Assembly (NCBI RefSeq): GCF_008369195.1
Contig: NZ_VOBC01000009.1
Span: 1-23,441 of the forward strand
Direction of reading: 5' to 3'
Length of the DNA: 23,441 nt
Source: Sporosarcina sp. ANT_H38
Lineage (GTDB): Bacteria > Bacillota > Bacilli > Bacillales_A > Planococcaceae
Below the pieces are notes generated by a model that was not told the DNA's origin, searched no databases, and saw nothing but the letters and a program-made list of their open reading frames with translations. The position numbers were made by a program, and so were the translations under genes. Of the stretch, positions 8,002-16,240 are shown one piece after another; position 1 is the stretch's first letter, and each line of letters starts with the position of its first letter.

Positions 8002-9378
8002 ATGTATGTGAAAGTTTGTAAATTCGGTGGCACTTCTGTAGCATCCGCCGACCAAATAAAAAAAGTTGCCCAAATCGTAAAAGCTGATCCTGCCCGTAAA
8101 ATCATCGTTGTCTCGGCACCCGGAAAACGCTTTAATTCGGATGAAAAAGTAACAGATTTGCTAATCCAACTTGCTGAAAAGGCTCTTAATGAGGAAGATA
8201 TAGAACAAGAACTGATGGGAGTAGTAGAACGCTACGAACAAATCGCGGCCGGACTCGGTCTTGCAAAGGGAATTATATCCATTATTAAAAGTGATTTGCA
8301 AGAACGTCTCACTAACAACAAAAGCGACGCCAACCTTTTCATGGATTGCTTAAAAGCATCTGGAGAAGATAACAACGCGAAGCTCATTGCAGCTTACTTC
8401 ACACATATTGGAATGGATGCAAACTATATGTGTCCAAAAGATGCCGGTCTACTTGTCAATGAACGGCCCGAACGGGTGCGCGCGTTGCCCGAAGGCGATG
8501 ATCGTTTAGTACAGTTACGGGATAAATCCGGCATAATTGTTTTTCCAGGTTTTTTTGGCTACACAAAAGACGGAACACTTAGAACATTCAACAGAGGCGG
8601 ATCGGACATAACAGGATCTCTGCTAGCAGCAGCTACAGAAGCTGAACTGTATGAAAACTTTACAGACGTTGATTCTGTCTTTGCAGCCAACCCAAATATT
8701 GTCGATAGTCCAGTCGGCATTGATAAAATGACTTACCGTGAAATGCGAGAACTATCCTACGCTGGATTCTCCGTCTTTCACGATGAAGCGCTCATGCCCG
8801 CATTCCGTCGTTCCGTTCCTGTGTGCATTAAAAACACCAACAATCCGCAAGCTCCAGGAACACTTATCGTCAATGAACGAAATTACTTTGCACAGCCAGT
8901 CATTGGCATTGCAGCAGATAGCGGATTTTCCACTCTGTTTGTCGATAAATATTTAATGAACCAGGAAATTGGGTTTGGAAGAAAGTTATTACAAATCTTA
9001 GAGGAAGAAGAAATTCCATTTGAACACACGCCTTCCGGAATCGACAATTTGTCCGTCATCATCAGAAGCAAATTCCTCAACGCTGATAAAGAAGCGCGGA
9101 TTATACATCGGGTGAAAGAAGAATTGAATGTGGATCACGTCCACATGCATTCCAATTACTCTATGATTGTTCTTGTAGGCGAAGGAATGCGCCATTCCAC
9201 TGGACTAGCTGCTCGTGCCGCCTCAGCCATCTCACGTACAGGCGCCAGTATCCAGATGATTAACCAAGGTTCTTCAGAAGTGAGTCTTGTATTCGGTGTC
9301 CACAAAGCTGACGAAAACAAAATCTTAAAAGAACTGTATGCCGAGTTTTTTCTGAAGTCTGCGGTGCTTTCTAACTAA
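8002..9378 (+). CDS. Aspartokinase III (YclM/ThrD type)
   Basis: Phosphorylates aspartate, the first step to lysine, threonine and methionine. The N-terminal kinase domain has KFGGTSVAS and the aspartate-binding FPGFFGYTKDG, then FNRGGSDITGSLLA and FTDVDSV. Two ACT domains form the C-terminal third (about residues 310-455). The overall sequence follows B. subtilis YclM/ThrD (SGEDNNAKLIAAYF, TYREMRELSYAGFSVFHDEAL, MINQGSSEVS) rather than the diaminopimelate- or lysine-sensitive isozymes, so threonine with lysine is the likely feedback pair. Start is uncertain: ATG at 8002 or GTG at 8008, with only weak ribosome-site complementarity (GGAT). Length is about 458 residues. It runs against the direction of replication, divergent from hom. 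Confidence 0.95.
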   Translation: MYVKVCKFGGTSVASADQIKKVAQIVKADPARKIIVVSAPGKRFNSDEKVTDLLIQLAEKALNEEDIEQELMGVVERYEQIAAGLGLAKGIISIIKSDLQERLTNNKSDANLFMDCLKASGEDNNAKLIAAYFTHIGMDANYMCPKDAGLLVNERPERVRALPEGDDRLVQLRDKSGIIVFPGFFGYTKDGTLRTFNRGGSDITGSLLAAATEAELYENFTDVDSVFAANPNIVDSPVGIDKMTYREMRELSYAGFSVFHDEALMPAFRRSVPVCIKNTNNPQAPGTLIVNERNYFAQPVIGIAADSGFSTLFVDKYLMNQEIGFGRKLLQILEEEEIPFEHTPSGIDNLSVIIRSKFLNADKEARIIHRVKEELNVDHVHMHSNYSMIVLVGEGMRHSTGLAARAASAISRTGASIQMINQGSSEVSLVFGVHKADENKILKELYAEFFLKSAVLSN

Positions 9379-9389
9379 ATAATGAATGC

Positions 9390-9517
9390 AATTGAATTCG
9401 CTAGGGCCCTCAGGGATGCCTCCCGCTCTAAGCCAAGCAGCTTCACCGCCAATCTTAGGGCTTCGGCTATCCCCGTTAAAGCGCCTACGCTTAATGAGTT
9501 TATAATGGTATTCAATT
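9390..9517 (+). repeat. GC-rich island of nested inverted repeats
   Basis: The gap between aspartokinase and the downstream convergent gene holds a GC-rich block bounded by AATTGAAT (9390-9397) and ATTCAATT (9510-9517). Inside, GGGAT (9413-9417) matches ATCCC (9469-9473), and CTAAG (9428-9432) matches CTTAG (9454-9458). Both inner pairs are centred on 9443, and TAGG/CCTA (9402, 9484) is nearly concentric. The block can thus fold into a long imperfect hairpin. No T run follows it, so it is not a standard terminator. It has no frame of its own. It may be a dispersed element, a structured RNA or a 3' end stabiliser. Confidence 0.5.
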
Positions 9518-9576
9518 ATACAATATACATATAGAACAAAGGGAACACCGTCTCATTGGATGCTGTGCTATTTTTC

Positions 9577-10269
9577 TTAACACGAAGGCATAAACATACC
9601 CGGAAATTGCTTAACAATGGCACCTGCAATCATATCCGACATCTCTAAAGCTTGCGCTTCGATTTTATCGAACACTTCAATATCAGCCTTATAGTTTTTC
9701 TGAAGCATATAAACCGCTTCCTGTTTAGTTAAAGCCAAATGCGTATAAAACATTTTCCTTACCTCTTCTTTCTCTAAATACGGATTAATACTGCTTAAAA
9801 AATCAACAATCTCATCTGCGTTACGGTACCATTGCTTCTCTTTTTCCGTCGCTGTTGCTGAATCCCCTTTTGTAGCTGCCGTTACTAATTCGGCGGCTAG
9901 TACTAAATGCTCCCTAATAAGCTCAGTGTATCTATCCGCAATTTTATCGCCATAAAAGGGCCGTAAGCTATTCCCCAAATCAGTCGCATTTCTCAAAAGA
10001 CGCTCTTGGACAGACGGTAAATCCGGCAAGCCGAATACGATGCCCATAATCGTCATCCTCGTCCAGTTAACATGCTCCATCCAGAGCAGCCGATTCATAC
10101 TCATAAATTCGACTTCCGCCTTACTTATGCAACATCTTCCATATAAATCGACTTGGTTATTCAAGATATACCTGACGGGCGCTGTATATTGTGAATATGG
10201 TCCCTGGTAGCTAGAGTTTTTAACCGCCCCAACAAGATAAGAAGGTATTTCATTTGAATAAGGGTTCAC
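9577..10269 (-). CDS. Helical protein of unknown function, paralogue A
   Basis: I do not assign a function. The protein has about 230 residues. A polar N-terminal extension of roughly 55 residues (NPYSNEIPSYLVG, then GRCCISKAE) is followed by a mainly helical domain shared with the upstream neighbour. Shared motifs are EHVNWTR, REHL..A..LV, KQWYRNADEI, SINPYL, KMFYTHL, and a terminal DMI...IVKQFP. Conserved E-H or Y-x-H pairs on successive helices suggest a histidine-bearing helical bundle, perhaps binding metal; this is inference. From memory, similar Firmicute proteins are sometimes labelled acetylglutamate kinase, for which no kinase motif is seen here. The GTG at 10269 is chosen because AGGAG precedes it; the longer frame from a TTG at 10305 has no ribosome site. 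It follows its paralogue by 32 bp. Confidence 0.8.
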   Translation of the reverse strand: MNPYSNEIPSYLVGAVKNSSYQGPYSQYTAPVRYILNNQVDLYGRCCISKAEVEFMSMNRLLWMEHVNWTRMTIMGIVFGLPDLPSVQERLLRNATDLGNSLRPFYGDKIADRYTELIREHLVLAAELVTAATKGDSATATEKEKQWYRNADEIVDFLSSINPYLEKEEVRKMFYTHLALTKQEAVYMLQKNYKADIEVFDKIEAQALEMSDMIAGAIVKQFPGMFMPSC

Positions 10270-10301
10270 TTCACAATCACTCCTGTAATCCTTATTTTTA
10301 T

Positions 10302-10898
10302 TCAAATAAACTTATAAGGAAATTGCTTTACAATCGATTTTGTAATCATATCCGCCATTCCCAATGCTTCCGTCTCCATTTTGTCAAAGGCTTCTATACC
10401 AGTCTTGAAGTCTTTGTTAAACAAGCTGACCGTCCCTTGTTTAATAATTGATAAATGTTCGTAAAACATTTTTCTGAAGTCTTCTAGTGATAAATAAGGA
10501 TTGATGCTATTCCAAAACATCACAATCTCCTCCCCATTTTGAAACCACTCTTTTTCTATATCCGTCGCCTTTTCAGTATTTTCTTCTGCTGTGGCCTCTA
10601 CCAAGTCCCCTGCAAGCGTTATATGTTCCTTCAACAATTGACTATATTTCTGCGCAGCAGTCACACCATAATAAGGTTTTATTGCCTCGCCCATATCCCG
10701 CGTATTTTGCAAAAGACGCGCAACAACAAAACTTGCGTCCGGCGTGTCAAAAACAAGGCCACTAACTGTCCCCCGCGTCCACGCCACATGTTCACTCCAA
10801 AGACGTCGGAACAAGTTGCCCAGTTCGATAGTTGCTTTACTCATGCAATTACAAGGCTGTATTGGATACCAGCACACGATTCCCCAACAATTATTCAC
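10302..10898 (-). CDS. Helical protein of unknown function, paralogue B
   Basis: A 198-residue paralogue of the following gene. The short N-terminus is rich in cysteine (four in the first 18 residues: NNCWGIVC...PCNC) and lacks the longer extension of paralogue A. The shared helical domain begins near residue 20: SEHVAWTR, LLKEHITLAGDLVEA, KEWFQNGEEI, SINPYLSLEDFRKMFYEHL, then FDKMETEALGMADMI...IVKQFP. The three histidines in EHV, EHI and YEHL are at the same positions in both proteins. GTG start follows GGGAG by 9 nt. No sigma-A promoter with both boxes was found upstream. The pair is probably one transcript beginning after the dck terminator. Function unknown. Confidence 0.8.
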   Translation of the reverse strand: MNNCWGIVCWYPIQPCNCMSKATIELGNLFRRLWSEHVAWTRGTVSGLVFDTPDASFVVARLLQNTRDMGEAIKPYYGVTAAQKYSQLLKEHITLAGDLVEATAEENTEKATDIEKEWFQNGEEIVMFWNSINPYLSLEDFRKMFYEHLSIIKQGTVSLFNKDFKTGIEAFDKMETEALGMADMITKSIVKQFPYKFI

Positions 10899-10969
10899 TC
10901 ACCTTCACTCCCAAATCTCCCACAAGTGTAAACACTACATCGTATTCGAAAACGGTGAGATTTGTGAAT

Positions 10970-11004
10970 TAAAAAATGCAACCCGTGTCGAGGGCTGCAT
11001 TTTG
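10970..11004 (-). terminator. Terminator after dck
   Basis: On the minus strand AAAATGCAGCCC and GGGTTGCATTTT form a stem (one G-U pair) with a 7-nt loop, followed by further Ts, 11 bp after the dck stop. Confidence 0.9.
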
Positions 11005-11014
11005 GTAGTTTATT

Positions 11015-11683
11015 TTACTTCTTCAAAAGCGATGTCTGCTTGAGGGAATGCCCGATTTTATCGACAATCGTTTCCACCTCACCGGGATTATTAATAAGAT
11101 CATAGTCATTAATATCAAGACGTAAAACAGGGCACGCATTGAATGAATTAATCCAATTCTCATACCGCCCGTGCATCTCTTCCCAATAAGTAATTGGTGT
11201 CTCCTGTTCCATTACACGACCGCGTTCTTTAACACGTGAGATAATCCCGTCAAGTGGTCCCTCCAAATAAACAAGCAAATCAGGATGCGGGAAGTATGGC
11301 GTCATGACCATCGCTTCGAACAGATTCGTATACGTATCATAATCAACGGGATTCATCGTCCCTTTTTCCATATGCATTTTCGCAAAAATGCCTGTATCTT
11401 CATAAATCGACCGGTCTTGGATAAAACCACCGCCATATTCGAAAATCCGTTTCTGCTCCTTGAAACGCTCTGCAAGGAAATAAATTTGTAAATGGAAGCT
11501 CCATTTTTCAAAGTCCTTGTAAAAAAGATCAAGGTACGGATTCTGCTCAACATTTTCAAATGATGTCCTGAAGTTTAGTGCATCCGCAAGTGCCTGCGTC
11601 ATCGTCGACTTGCCTACACCAACAGTCCCTGCAATTGTAATGACAGCATTTTGTGGAATGCCATATTTTTCACGTAAGTTCAT
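11015..11683 (-). CDS. dck: Deoxyadenosine/deoxycytidine kinase
   Basis: A deoxynucleoside kinase that salvages deoxyadenosine and deoxycytidine to monophosphates. P-loop GTVGVGKSTMT is at residues about 18-28. EKWSFHLQIYFLAERF and the DRS motif in FIQDRSIYEDTGIFAK follow, and the LID-like arginines are in SRVKERGRVME. At 222 residues it closely parallels B. subtilis Dck (YaaG), including EAMVMTPYFPHPD and YWEEMHGRYENWI. AAGGAG precedes the ATG by 9 nt. It overlaps the end of dgk by 14 bp, so the two kinases are co-transcribed, giving salvage of three deoxynucleosides. Confidence 0.95.
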   Translation of the reverse strand: MNLREKYGIPQNAVITIAGTVGVGKSTMTQALADALNFRTSFENVEQNPYLDLFYKDFEKWSFHLQIYFLAERFKEQKRIFEYGGGFIQDRSIYEDTGIFAKMHMEKGTMNPVDYDTYTNLFEAMVMTPYFPHPDLLVYLEGPLDGIISRVKERGRVMEQETPITYWEEMHGRYENWINSFNACPVLRLDINDYDLINNPGEVETIVDKIGHSLKQTSLLKK

Positions 11684-12317
11684 TCAAAGTAACTCCTTTT
11701 CGTATCGTTGCATCGACAGTATCTAAAATGAATTGCAGATCCTTTTCATTGTTAACAAAATCAAGATCATCTCCATTGAAACGAAGAACAGGAATTTCAG
11801 GATGCGCAGTTTCAAAATACGTTATGAACGTTTCGTAATCTTCAGCAAGCTGCTGTAAATAAGCAGGATCCATGTTTTTCTCAAATTCACGCCCGCGTAT
11901 GGAGATGCGCTTCATGAGCGTGTCCAAACTCGCGTGGAGGTAAATAATGACGTTTGGCACAGGCATGTCCTGCGTCAAAATCTTATAGATCTCCTCATAC
12001 TTCACATATTCTTCAGGAGCTAGAGTCCTTTTTGCGAAAATGAGATTTTTAAAAATATGATAATCGGCAACGACCGGTTTCTTTTCAATCAATATTTCGT
12101 TTTTTGTATCACTAAGCTGCTTGTATCGATTACAAAGAAAAAACATTTCAGTTTGGAAGCTCCATTCCTCAATGTTATTGTAAAATTTATTTAAAAATGG
12201 ATTTTCATCCACAATCTCTTTTAGCTGATGGAATTGCTGTATGTCCGCGATTGCTTTAGAAAGTGACGTTTTCCCAACTCCAATCGGACCTTCGACTGCT
12301 ATGAACGGAACAGACAT
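11670..12317 (-). CDS. dgk: Deoxyguanosine kinase
   Basis: The partner salvage kinase, specific for deoxyguanosine in B. subtilis (Dgk, YaaF). Seen here are the P-loop EGPIGVGKTSLSK (residues 9-21), NPFLNKFYNNIEEWSFQTEMFFLCNRYKQL, and the DRS-equivalent ADYHIFKNLIFAKRTL. The DYH in place of DRS is typical of this subfamily. LID arginines are in KRISIRGREFEK. Length is 215 residues. GGAGG lies 7 nt before the ATG. Substrate assignment rests on similarity to the B. subtilis pair and their conserved order. A candidate parS site lies 103 bp upstream. Confidence 0.94.
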   Translation of the reverse strand: MSVPFIAVEGPIGVGKTSLSKAIADIQQFHQLKEIVDENPFLNKFYNNIEEWSFQTEMFFLCNRYKQLSDTKNEILIEKKPVVADYHIFKNLIFAKRTLAPEEYVKYEEIYKILTQDMPVPNVIIYLHASLDTLMKRISIRGREFEKNMDPAYLQQLAEDYETFITYFETAHPEIPVLRFNGDDLDFVNNEKDLQFILDTVDATIRKGVTLNELT

Positions 12318-12419
12318 CAGTAATCCTCCTTCATGTCATATTTATATAACGCTCTTCATTTTATCACACAGGTGAATTGAAATACAGAGTACACATCTGT
12401 CTTAAGCATTAAACAGTAT

Positions 12420-12435
12420 TTTTCCACGTGGAACA
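12420..12435. other. Candidate parS centromere site
   Basis: The 16-mer TTTTCCACGTGGAACA differs at one position from the fully palindromic parS form TGTTCCACGTGGAACA; the central 12 bp (TTCCACGTGGAA, 12422-12433) are a perfect palindrome. It is intergenic and near the replication origin, where Firmicute parS sites cluster and are bound by ParB/Spo0J, which loads SMC. No other 16-mer in this window comes as close. Confidence 0.72.
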
Positions 12436-12457
12436 ATTTGAAGGAATGCAATTTCAG

Positions 12458-12537
12458 TTCGTCCCGTCCTGCGGCTGGCGAACCCGTAAAGTTTTCGGGA
12501 TGAATTATATCCCGAGCATCTGGCGGCTACAGCCAGA
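12458..12537. repeat. Cluster of intergenic hairpins
   Basis: TTCGTCCCG (12458-12466) can pair with CGGGATGAA (12496-12504), CCCG (12483-12486) with CGGG as an alternative, and TCTGGC (12519-12524) with GCCAGA (12532-12537). TCCTGCGGCTGGC at 12467 matches TCCTGTGGCTGGC at 14354 in the repeat copy after tadA at 12 of 13 positions, so this may be another decayed element. There is no T run, and no gene in the 365 bp between dgk and the next gene apart from this and the parS-like site. Confidence 0.4.
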
Positions 12538-12682
12538 CAATATCCAATATAAGTGTGGAATGACAATAATGATGTTACATTTACAATTAAGTTAATCTTC
12601 AATCAGCTGAGCTCTTACCCCCCGTTAATGTGTAATGAATTAGGTGCATTACTCCAAAGCAAAAAATAGGAGGAGATGAAAT

Positions 12683-13672
12683 ATGGGATTTTTATTAACA
12701 GAAGAAATGGTGTTGGACGACATTATTAATACCTGTAAACGATACTTTGGATTTAAAGTATTAGAAGCAATACCTATAAAACGTGGTTGGCTAAACTTAA
12801 AGTGGAAAATCACAACAGACTCTAGCGTTTTTTTAATCAAGCAATACAACAAAGAAAGATACAAACTATATAACCACGAAAAGCTATTAGTGGCCTTCTC
12901 TCAACAAATGCAATTACATAAAAAAGGTTTTCCATGTCCTAAACTCTATTCTTATGAAGGTCAGTTTCTATTTGAATCGGATAAAGGCGAACTTTTTATA
13001 GTAATGGAATACTGTGATGGTGCTGTAGTGCCTCCTGGGAAGTTAGATATTCATCAAATGCATGACTTAGGCCGAATAACAGGAGAAATGCACCATTTGT
13101 TAAATGACAATACATTAAGGGTTAAGAGAAGCCCCGAATTTATTCCCCCAAGTCGGCAGGAACGTTTAACCCATTGGAAATCGGCTTGGAATCATGCAAA
13201 TGATGCCGACAAACCATATTTATTACCTATATTAGAAACACAATATAGGGTAACCGAAACTATAAATTTGGAAGATTTTAATCTAAATGAAACTGGATGG
13301 GCTCACCGTGATCTCTGGGTAGACAATTTATTGTTCAAAGAGAAAAAAGTAAGTGCTTTTTTAGATTTCGATAGATTGAACTATGACTACCCACAGCTTG
13401 ATGTTGCAAGAGCTGTTATATCTGGTGCCTTACATGAAAACGACTTTGATGTTTCCCTTGTACTAGCTTTTATAGAAGGATATAGTGAGAAACGTATATG
13501 TGAGAAAGGGTTCCTAATCAGCTCTTTAAAAATGTTGTGGTTTATGGAAAGTACATGGTGGATAAACTCAAGCATGGATCACCATAGTGGACCCCCAGAA
13601 CGTTTTGCAAAGGAAATGATTTGGCTATCTGAAAATCAAAAAGAATTGAAGTGTATGTTAGGGGATCTATAA
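12683..13672 (+). CDS. APH/choline-kinase-fold phosphotransferase, substrate unknown
   Basis: A 329-residue member of the phosphotransferase enzyme family (protein-kinase-like fold; includes aminoglycoside phosphotransferases, choline kinases, SrkA/YihE and spore-coat CotS-like proteins). The catalytic loop is WAHRDLWVDNLLF (H-x-D....N, about residues 210-222) and the metal-binding DFD is in FLDFDRLNYDYPQLDVARAV. FLIKQYN holds the ATP lysine, and IVMEYCDG forms the hinge. Nothing in it fixes the substrate, and drug resistance should not be assumed. AGGAGG precedes the ATG by 9 nt. Codon use is visibly more AT-rich than in flanking housekeeping genes, and the gene runs against replication. It is absent from the B. 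subtilis version of this region, so recent acquisition is likely. Confidence 0.85.
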   Translation: MGFLLTEEMVLDDIINTCKRYFGFKVLEAIPIKRGWLNLKWKITTDSSVFLIKQYNKERYKLYNHEKLLVAFSQQMQLHKKGFPCPKLYSYEGQFLFESDKGELFIVMEYCDGAVVPPGKLDIHQMHDLGRITGEMHHLLNDNTLRVKRSPEFIPPSRQERLTHWKSAWNHANDADKPYLLPILETQYRVTETINLEDFNLNETGWAHRDLWVDNLLFKEKKVSAFLDFDRLNYDYPQLDVARAVISGALHENDFDVSLVLAFIEGYSEKRICEKGFLISSLKMLWFMESTWWINSSMDHHSGPPERFAKEMIWLSENQKELKCMLGDL

Positions 13673-13808
13673 CATTTAACTAAATAGTGATGAATCTAGG
13701 AATAGTCCTTAGATATCGTTAAAGCCTTAAGTACGGGGAATTATTTTATATCGTAGTTAAACAACTTCATTTTAACCCTGCCCTACAATTAAATAACTTT
13801 ATAATTAG

Positions 13809-14384
<576 letters not shown>

Positions 14385-14419
14385 GTTCCAGGTTAAAAAA
14401 CTTATACATTATTATCTTT

Positions 14420-14472
14420 AAAAAAAGAGGCTGCTCCTAAAGTTAAATAACTTTGGGAGAGCCTCTTTTTTT
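14420..14472. terminator. Bidirectional terminator between tadA and serS
   Basis: An A run, AGAGGCTGCTCC..., a loop, the complementary GGGAGAGCCTCT and a T run form a long near-perfect hairpin that can stop both tadA (plus) and serS (minus). Confidence 0.88.
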
Positions 14473-14569
14473 CATTACATATTGAAAACATGAATACATG
14501 TGAAAATTGAGCAAAGGTGTCCCCTTAGCGCCGGAGCGGATTCGAAGAGGATCTTTATTTCAATTAACC

Positions 14570-15847
14570 TTAGTTAGTAATAACTTCTTTTCCGCCCATG
14601 TAAGGACGTAGAACGTCGGGAATAACGACAGAACCGTCTTCCTGCTGGTAATTTTCAAGAATTGCTGCCACAGTACGGCCAATTGCTAGCCCACTTCCGT
14701 TCAATGTATGAAGGTATTCAGGTTTCGCACCCACTTCACGGCGGAAACGAATATTTGCACGGCGTGCTTGGAAATCTTCAAAGTTTGAACAAGAAGAGAT
14801 CTCGCGGTATAGATTTTGTGTTGGAATCCATACTTCTAGATCATATTTCTTCGCTGCAGTGAATCCTAAATCTGCTGTACACATTTTTAGTTTGCGGTAT
14901 GGCAATTTCAACAATTGCAATACTTTTTCTGCATGCCCTGTCAGTTTTTCGAGTTCATCATAAGAATCTTCAGGTTTCACAAAACGGACAAGCTCCACTT
15001 TGTTGAACTGATGCTGACGGATTAGACCGCGTGTATCACGTCCCGCAGATCCTGCTTCTGAGCGGAAATTCGTGCTATAAGCAGCAAATGCAACTGGCAA
15101 TTGTGTGACATTCAGAATTTCATCGCGGTGGAAGTTTGTTACAGGTACTTCAGATGTCGGAATAAGGAAGTAATCCTCTTCGTTAACTAAAAACGCGTCT
15201 TCTTCGAACTTCGGCAGCTGCCCTGTCCCCGTCAGGCTTGTGCGGTTTACCAAGTATGGCGGCAATATTTCTTCGTAACCATGCTCTTCAATATGAAGAT
15301 CGAGCATGAAATTGATCAATGCACGCTCGAGACGTGCACCAAGTCCGCGGTAAAAGACAAAACGGCTTCCCGCTACTTTTGCGGCACGTTCAAAATCAAG
15401 GAGATTTAAATCTGTCCCCACTTCCCAGTGTGGCTTTGGTTCAAATCCGAATTCAGGCTTCTCTCCCCATGTATAAACTTCAACGTTATCGTCTTCACTA
15501 TCACCAACTGGAACGCTGTCATGTGGAACGTTTGGAATCCGCATCATGATATAGTTCAATTCTTCTTCAACTGTGTTCAGTTCTTCATCAAGTTTTTTGA
15601 TTTCATCCCCGACTTCACGTGTCCGTGCAATAATCTCGTCTGCATTTTCCTTGTTACGCTTCATTTCAGCAACTTTTTGGGATACTTCATTACGTTCAGC
15701 TTTCAAAGCTTCAACTCTCGCGATCAATTCTCTACGTTTGTCATCGAGTCCGCCGAATTTATCAAGCTGAGATATATCCTCCCCACGTTTAGAAAGTTTC
15801 TCTTTTACTTCATCGAAATTAGCACGAACCTTTTTAATATCTAGCAT
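14570..15847 (-). CDS. serS: Seryl-tRNA synthetase
   Basis: A class II synthetase that charges tRNA-Ser. Residues about 25-105 form the antiparallel coiled-coil arm ([13 protein letters not shown]..., rich in K/E/R heptads) that grips the long variable arm of tRNA-Ser. The catalytic domain follows with motif 2 ([17 protein letters not shown]) and motif 3 ([16 protein letters not shown]). The ATG at 15847 follows AAGGAGG and gives 425 residues, the same as B. subtilis SerRS. An in-frame extension to 15892 has no ribosome site. Expression is controlled by the serine T-box leader immediately upstream. Confidence 0.98.
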   Translation of the reverse strand: MLDIKKVRANFDEVKEKLSKRGEDISQLDKFGGLDDKRRELIARVEALKAERNEVSQKVAEMKRNKENADEIIARTREVGDEIKKLDEELNTVEEELNYIMMRIPNVPHDSVPVGDSEDDNVEVYTWGEKPEFGFEPKPHWEVGTDLNLLDFERAAKVAGSRFVFYRGLGARLERALINFMLDLHIEEHGYEEILPPYLVNRTSLTGTGQLPKFEEDAFLVNEEDYFLIPTSEVPVTNFHRDEILNVTQLPVAFAAYSTNFRSEAGSAGRDTRGLIRQHQFNKVELVRFVKPEDSYDELEKLTGHAEKVLQLLKLPYRKLKMCTADLGFTAAKKYDLEVWIPTQNLYREISSCSNFEDFQARRANIRFRREVGAKPEYLHTLNGSGLAIGRTVAAILENYQQEDGSVVIPDVLRPYMGGKEVITN

Positions 15848-15895
15848 GAACAATTCCTCCTTAATTTTCAGACGATAATGGAAAGTGGGCAATAA

Positions 15896-15918
15896 AGAAT
15901 AGCGCCTGAATCCTGGAC
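15896..15918 (+). repeat. Degenerate copy of intergenic repeat
   Basis: AGAATAGCGCCTGAATCC then TGGACAACAA resembles the right border of the full copy (GGCGCTGAAGTCTAGACAACAA) with several changes. As with the SRP RNA, it directly follows the poly-U of an RNA terminator, here that of the T-box. Confidence 0.4.
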
Positions 15919-15922
15919 AACA

Positions 15923-16170
15923 AAAAAAGCCCTCGATTCCCTATAAAAGGGACGAGAACTACCCGCGTTGCCACCCAAATTGACTGAACAGCTAAGTCCA
16001 ATCCACTCCATTGAAATAACGGTTCAACTACCGGCACAGGCCTACTAACGTTTCAGCCCGGCTACTCAGGGACGGATTCACAAGTGTTTTTACCGGCTCG
16101 CACCACCCGCCGACTCTCTTCAAAAAACGCGCTTGTTACTGCTTCCCATCATCGTCTCATGTTTGAAATT
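15923..16170 (-). promoter_or_regulatory. Serine T-box riboswitch of serS
   Basis: The minus strand has the T-box core TGGGTGGCAACGCG (15964-15977), whose bulge UGGC would pair with tRNA ending GCCA. A terminator follows: CTCGTCCC/GGGA..CGAG then a T run (15923-15957). Stem I shows GAGAGTCGGCGGG and GGTGCGAGCC, typical distal motifs. Its specifier loop can be drawn as AGCAGUA opposite GAAUCCG between stems GGGA/UCCC and ACAAG/CUUGU, placing the serine codon UCC at 16074-16076. Uncharged tRNA-Ser(GGA) should stabilise the antiterminator and switch serS on. Confidence 0.93.
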
Positions 16171-16176
16171 ACCCTT

Positions 16177-16205
16177 ACTTTACTACAAGGTTGTTTTTTT
16201 GGCAA
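16177..16205 (-). promoter_or_regulatory. Promoter of the serS T-box transcript
   Basis: TTGCCA and TAAAGT with 17-nt spacing on the minus strand predict a start near 16170, just upstream of the T-box stem I. It lies 35 bp after the Nudix stop codon, with no terminator visible between, so some read-through from the Nudix gene is possible. Confidence 0.55.
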
Positions 16206-16240
16206 GTCATGCACAGAAAGAATGTATCCGCTTTCTTAAA

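Noticed and set aside
9577..10898. Acetylglutamate kinase annotation for the two paralogues
   Set aside because: They lack the amino-acid-kinase glycine-rich motifs and look like helical bundles; the label that I recall for relatives appears to be a carried-over error.
12683..13672. Aminoglycoside resistance gene
   Set aside because: The fold and catalytic motif are shared by many kinases with other substrates; nothing in the sequence identifies an aminoglycoside site.
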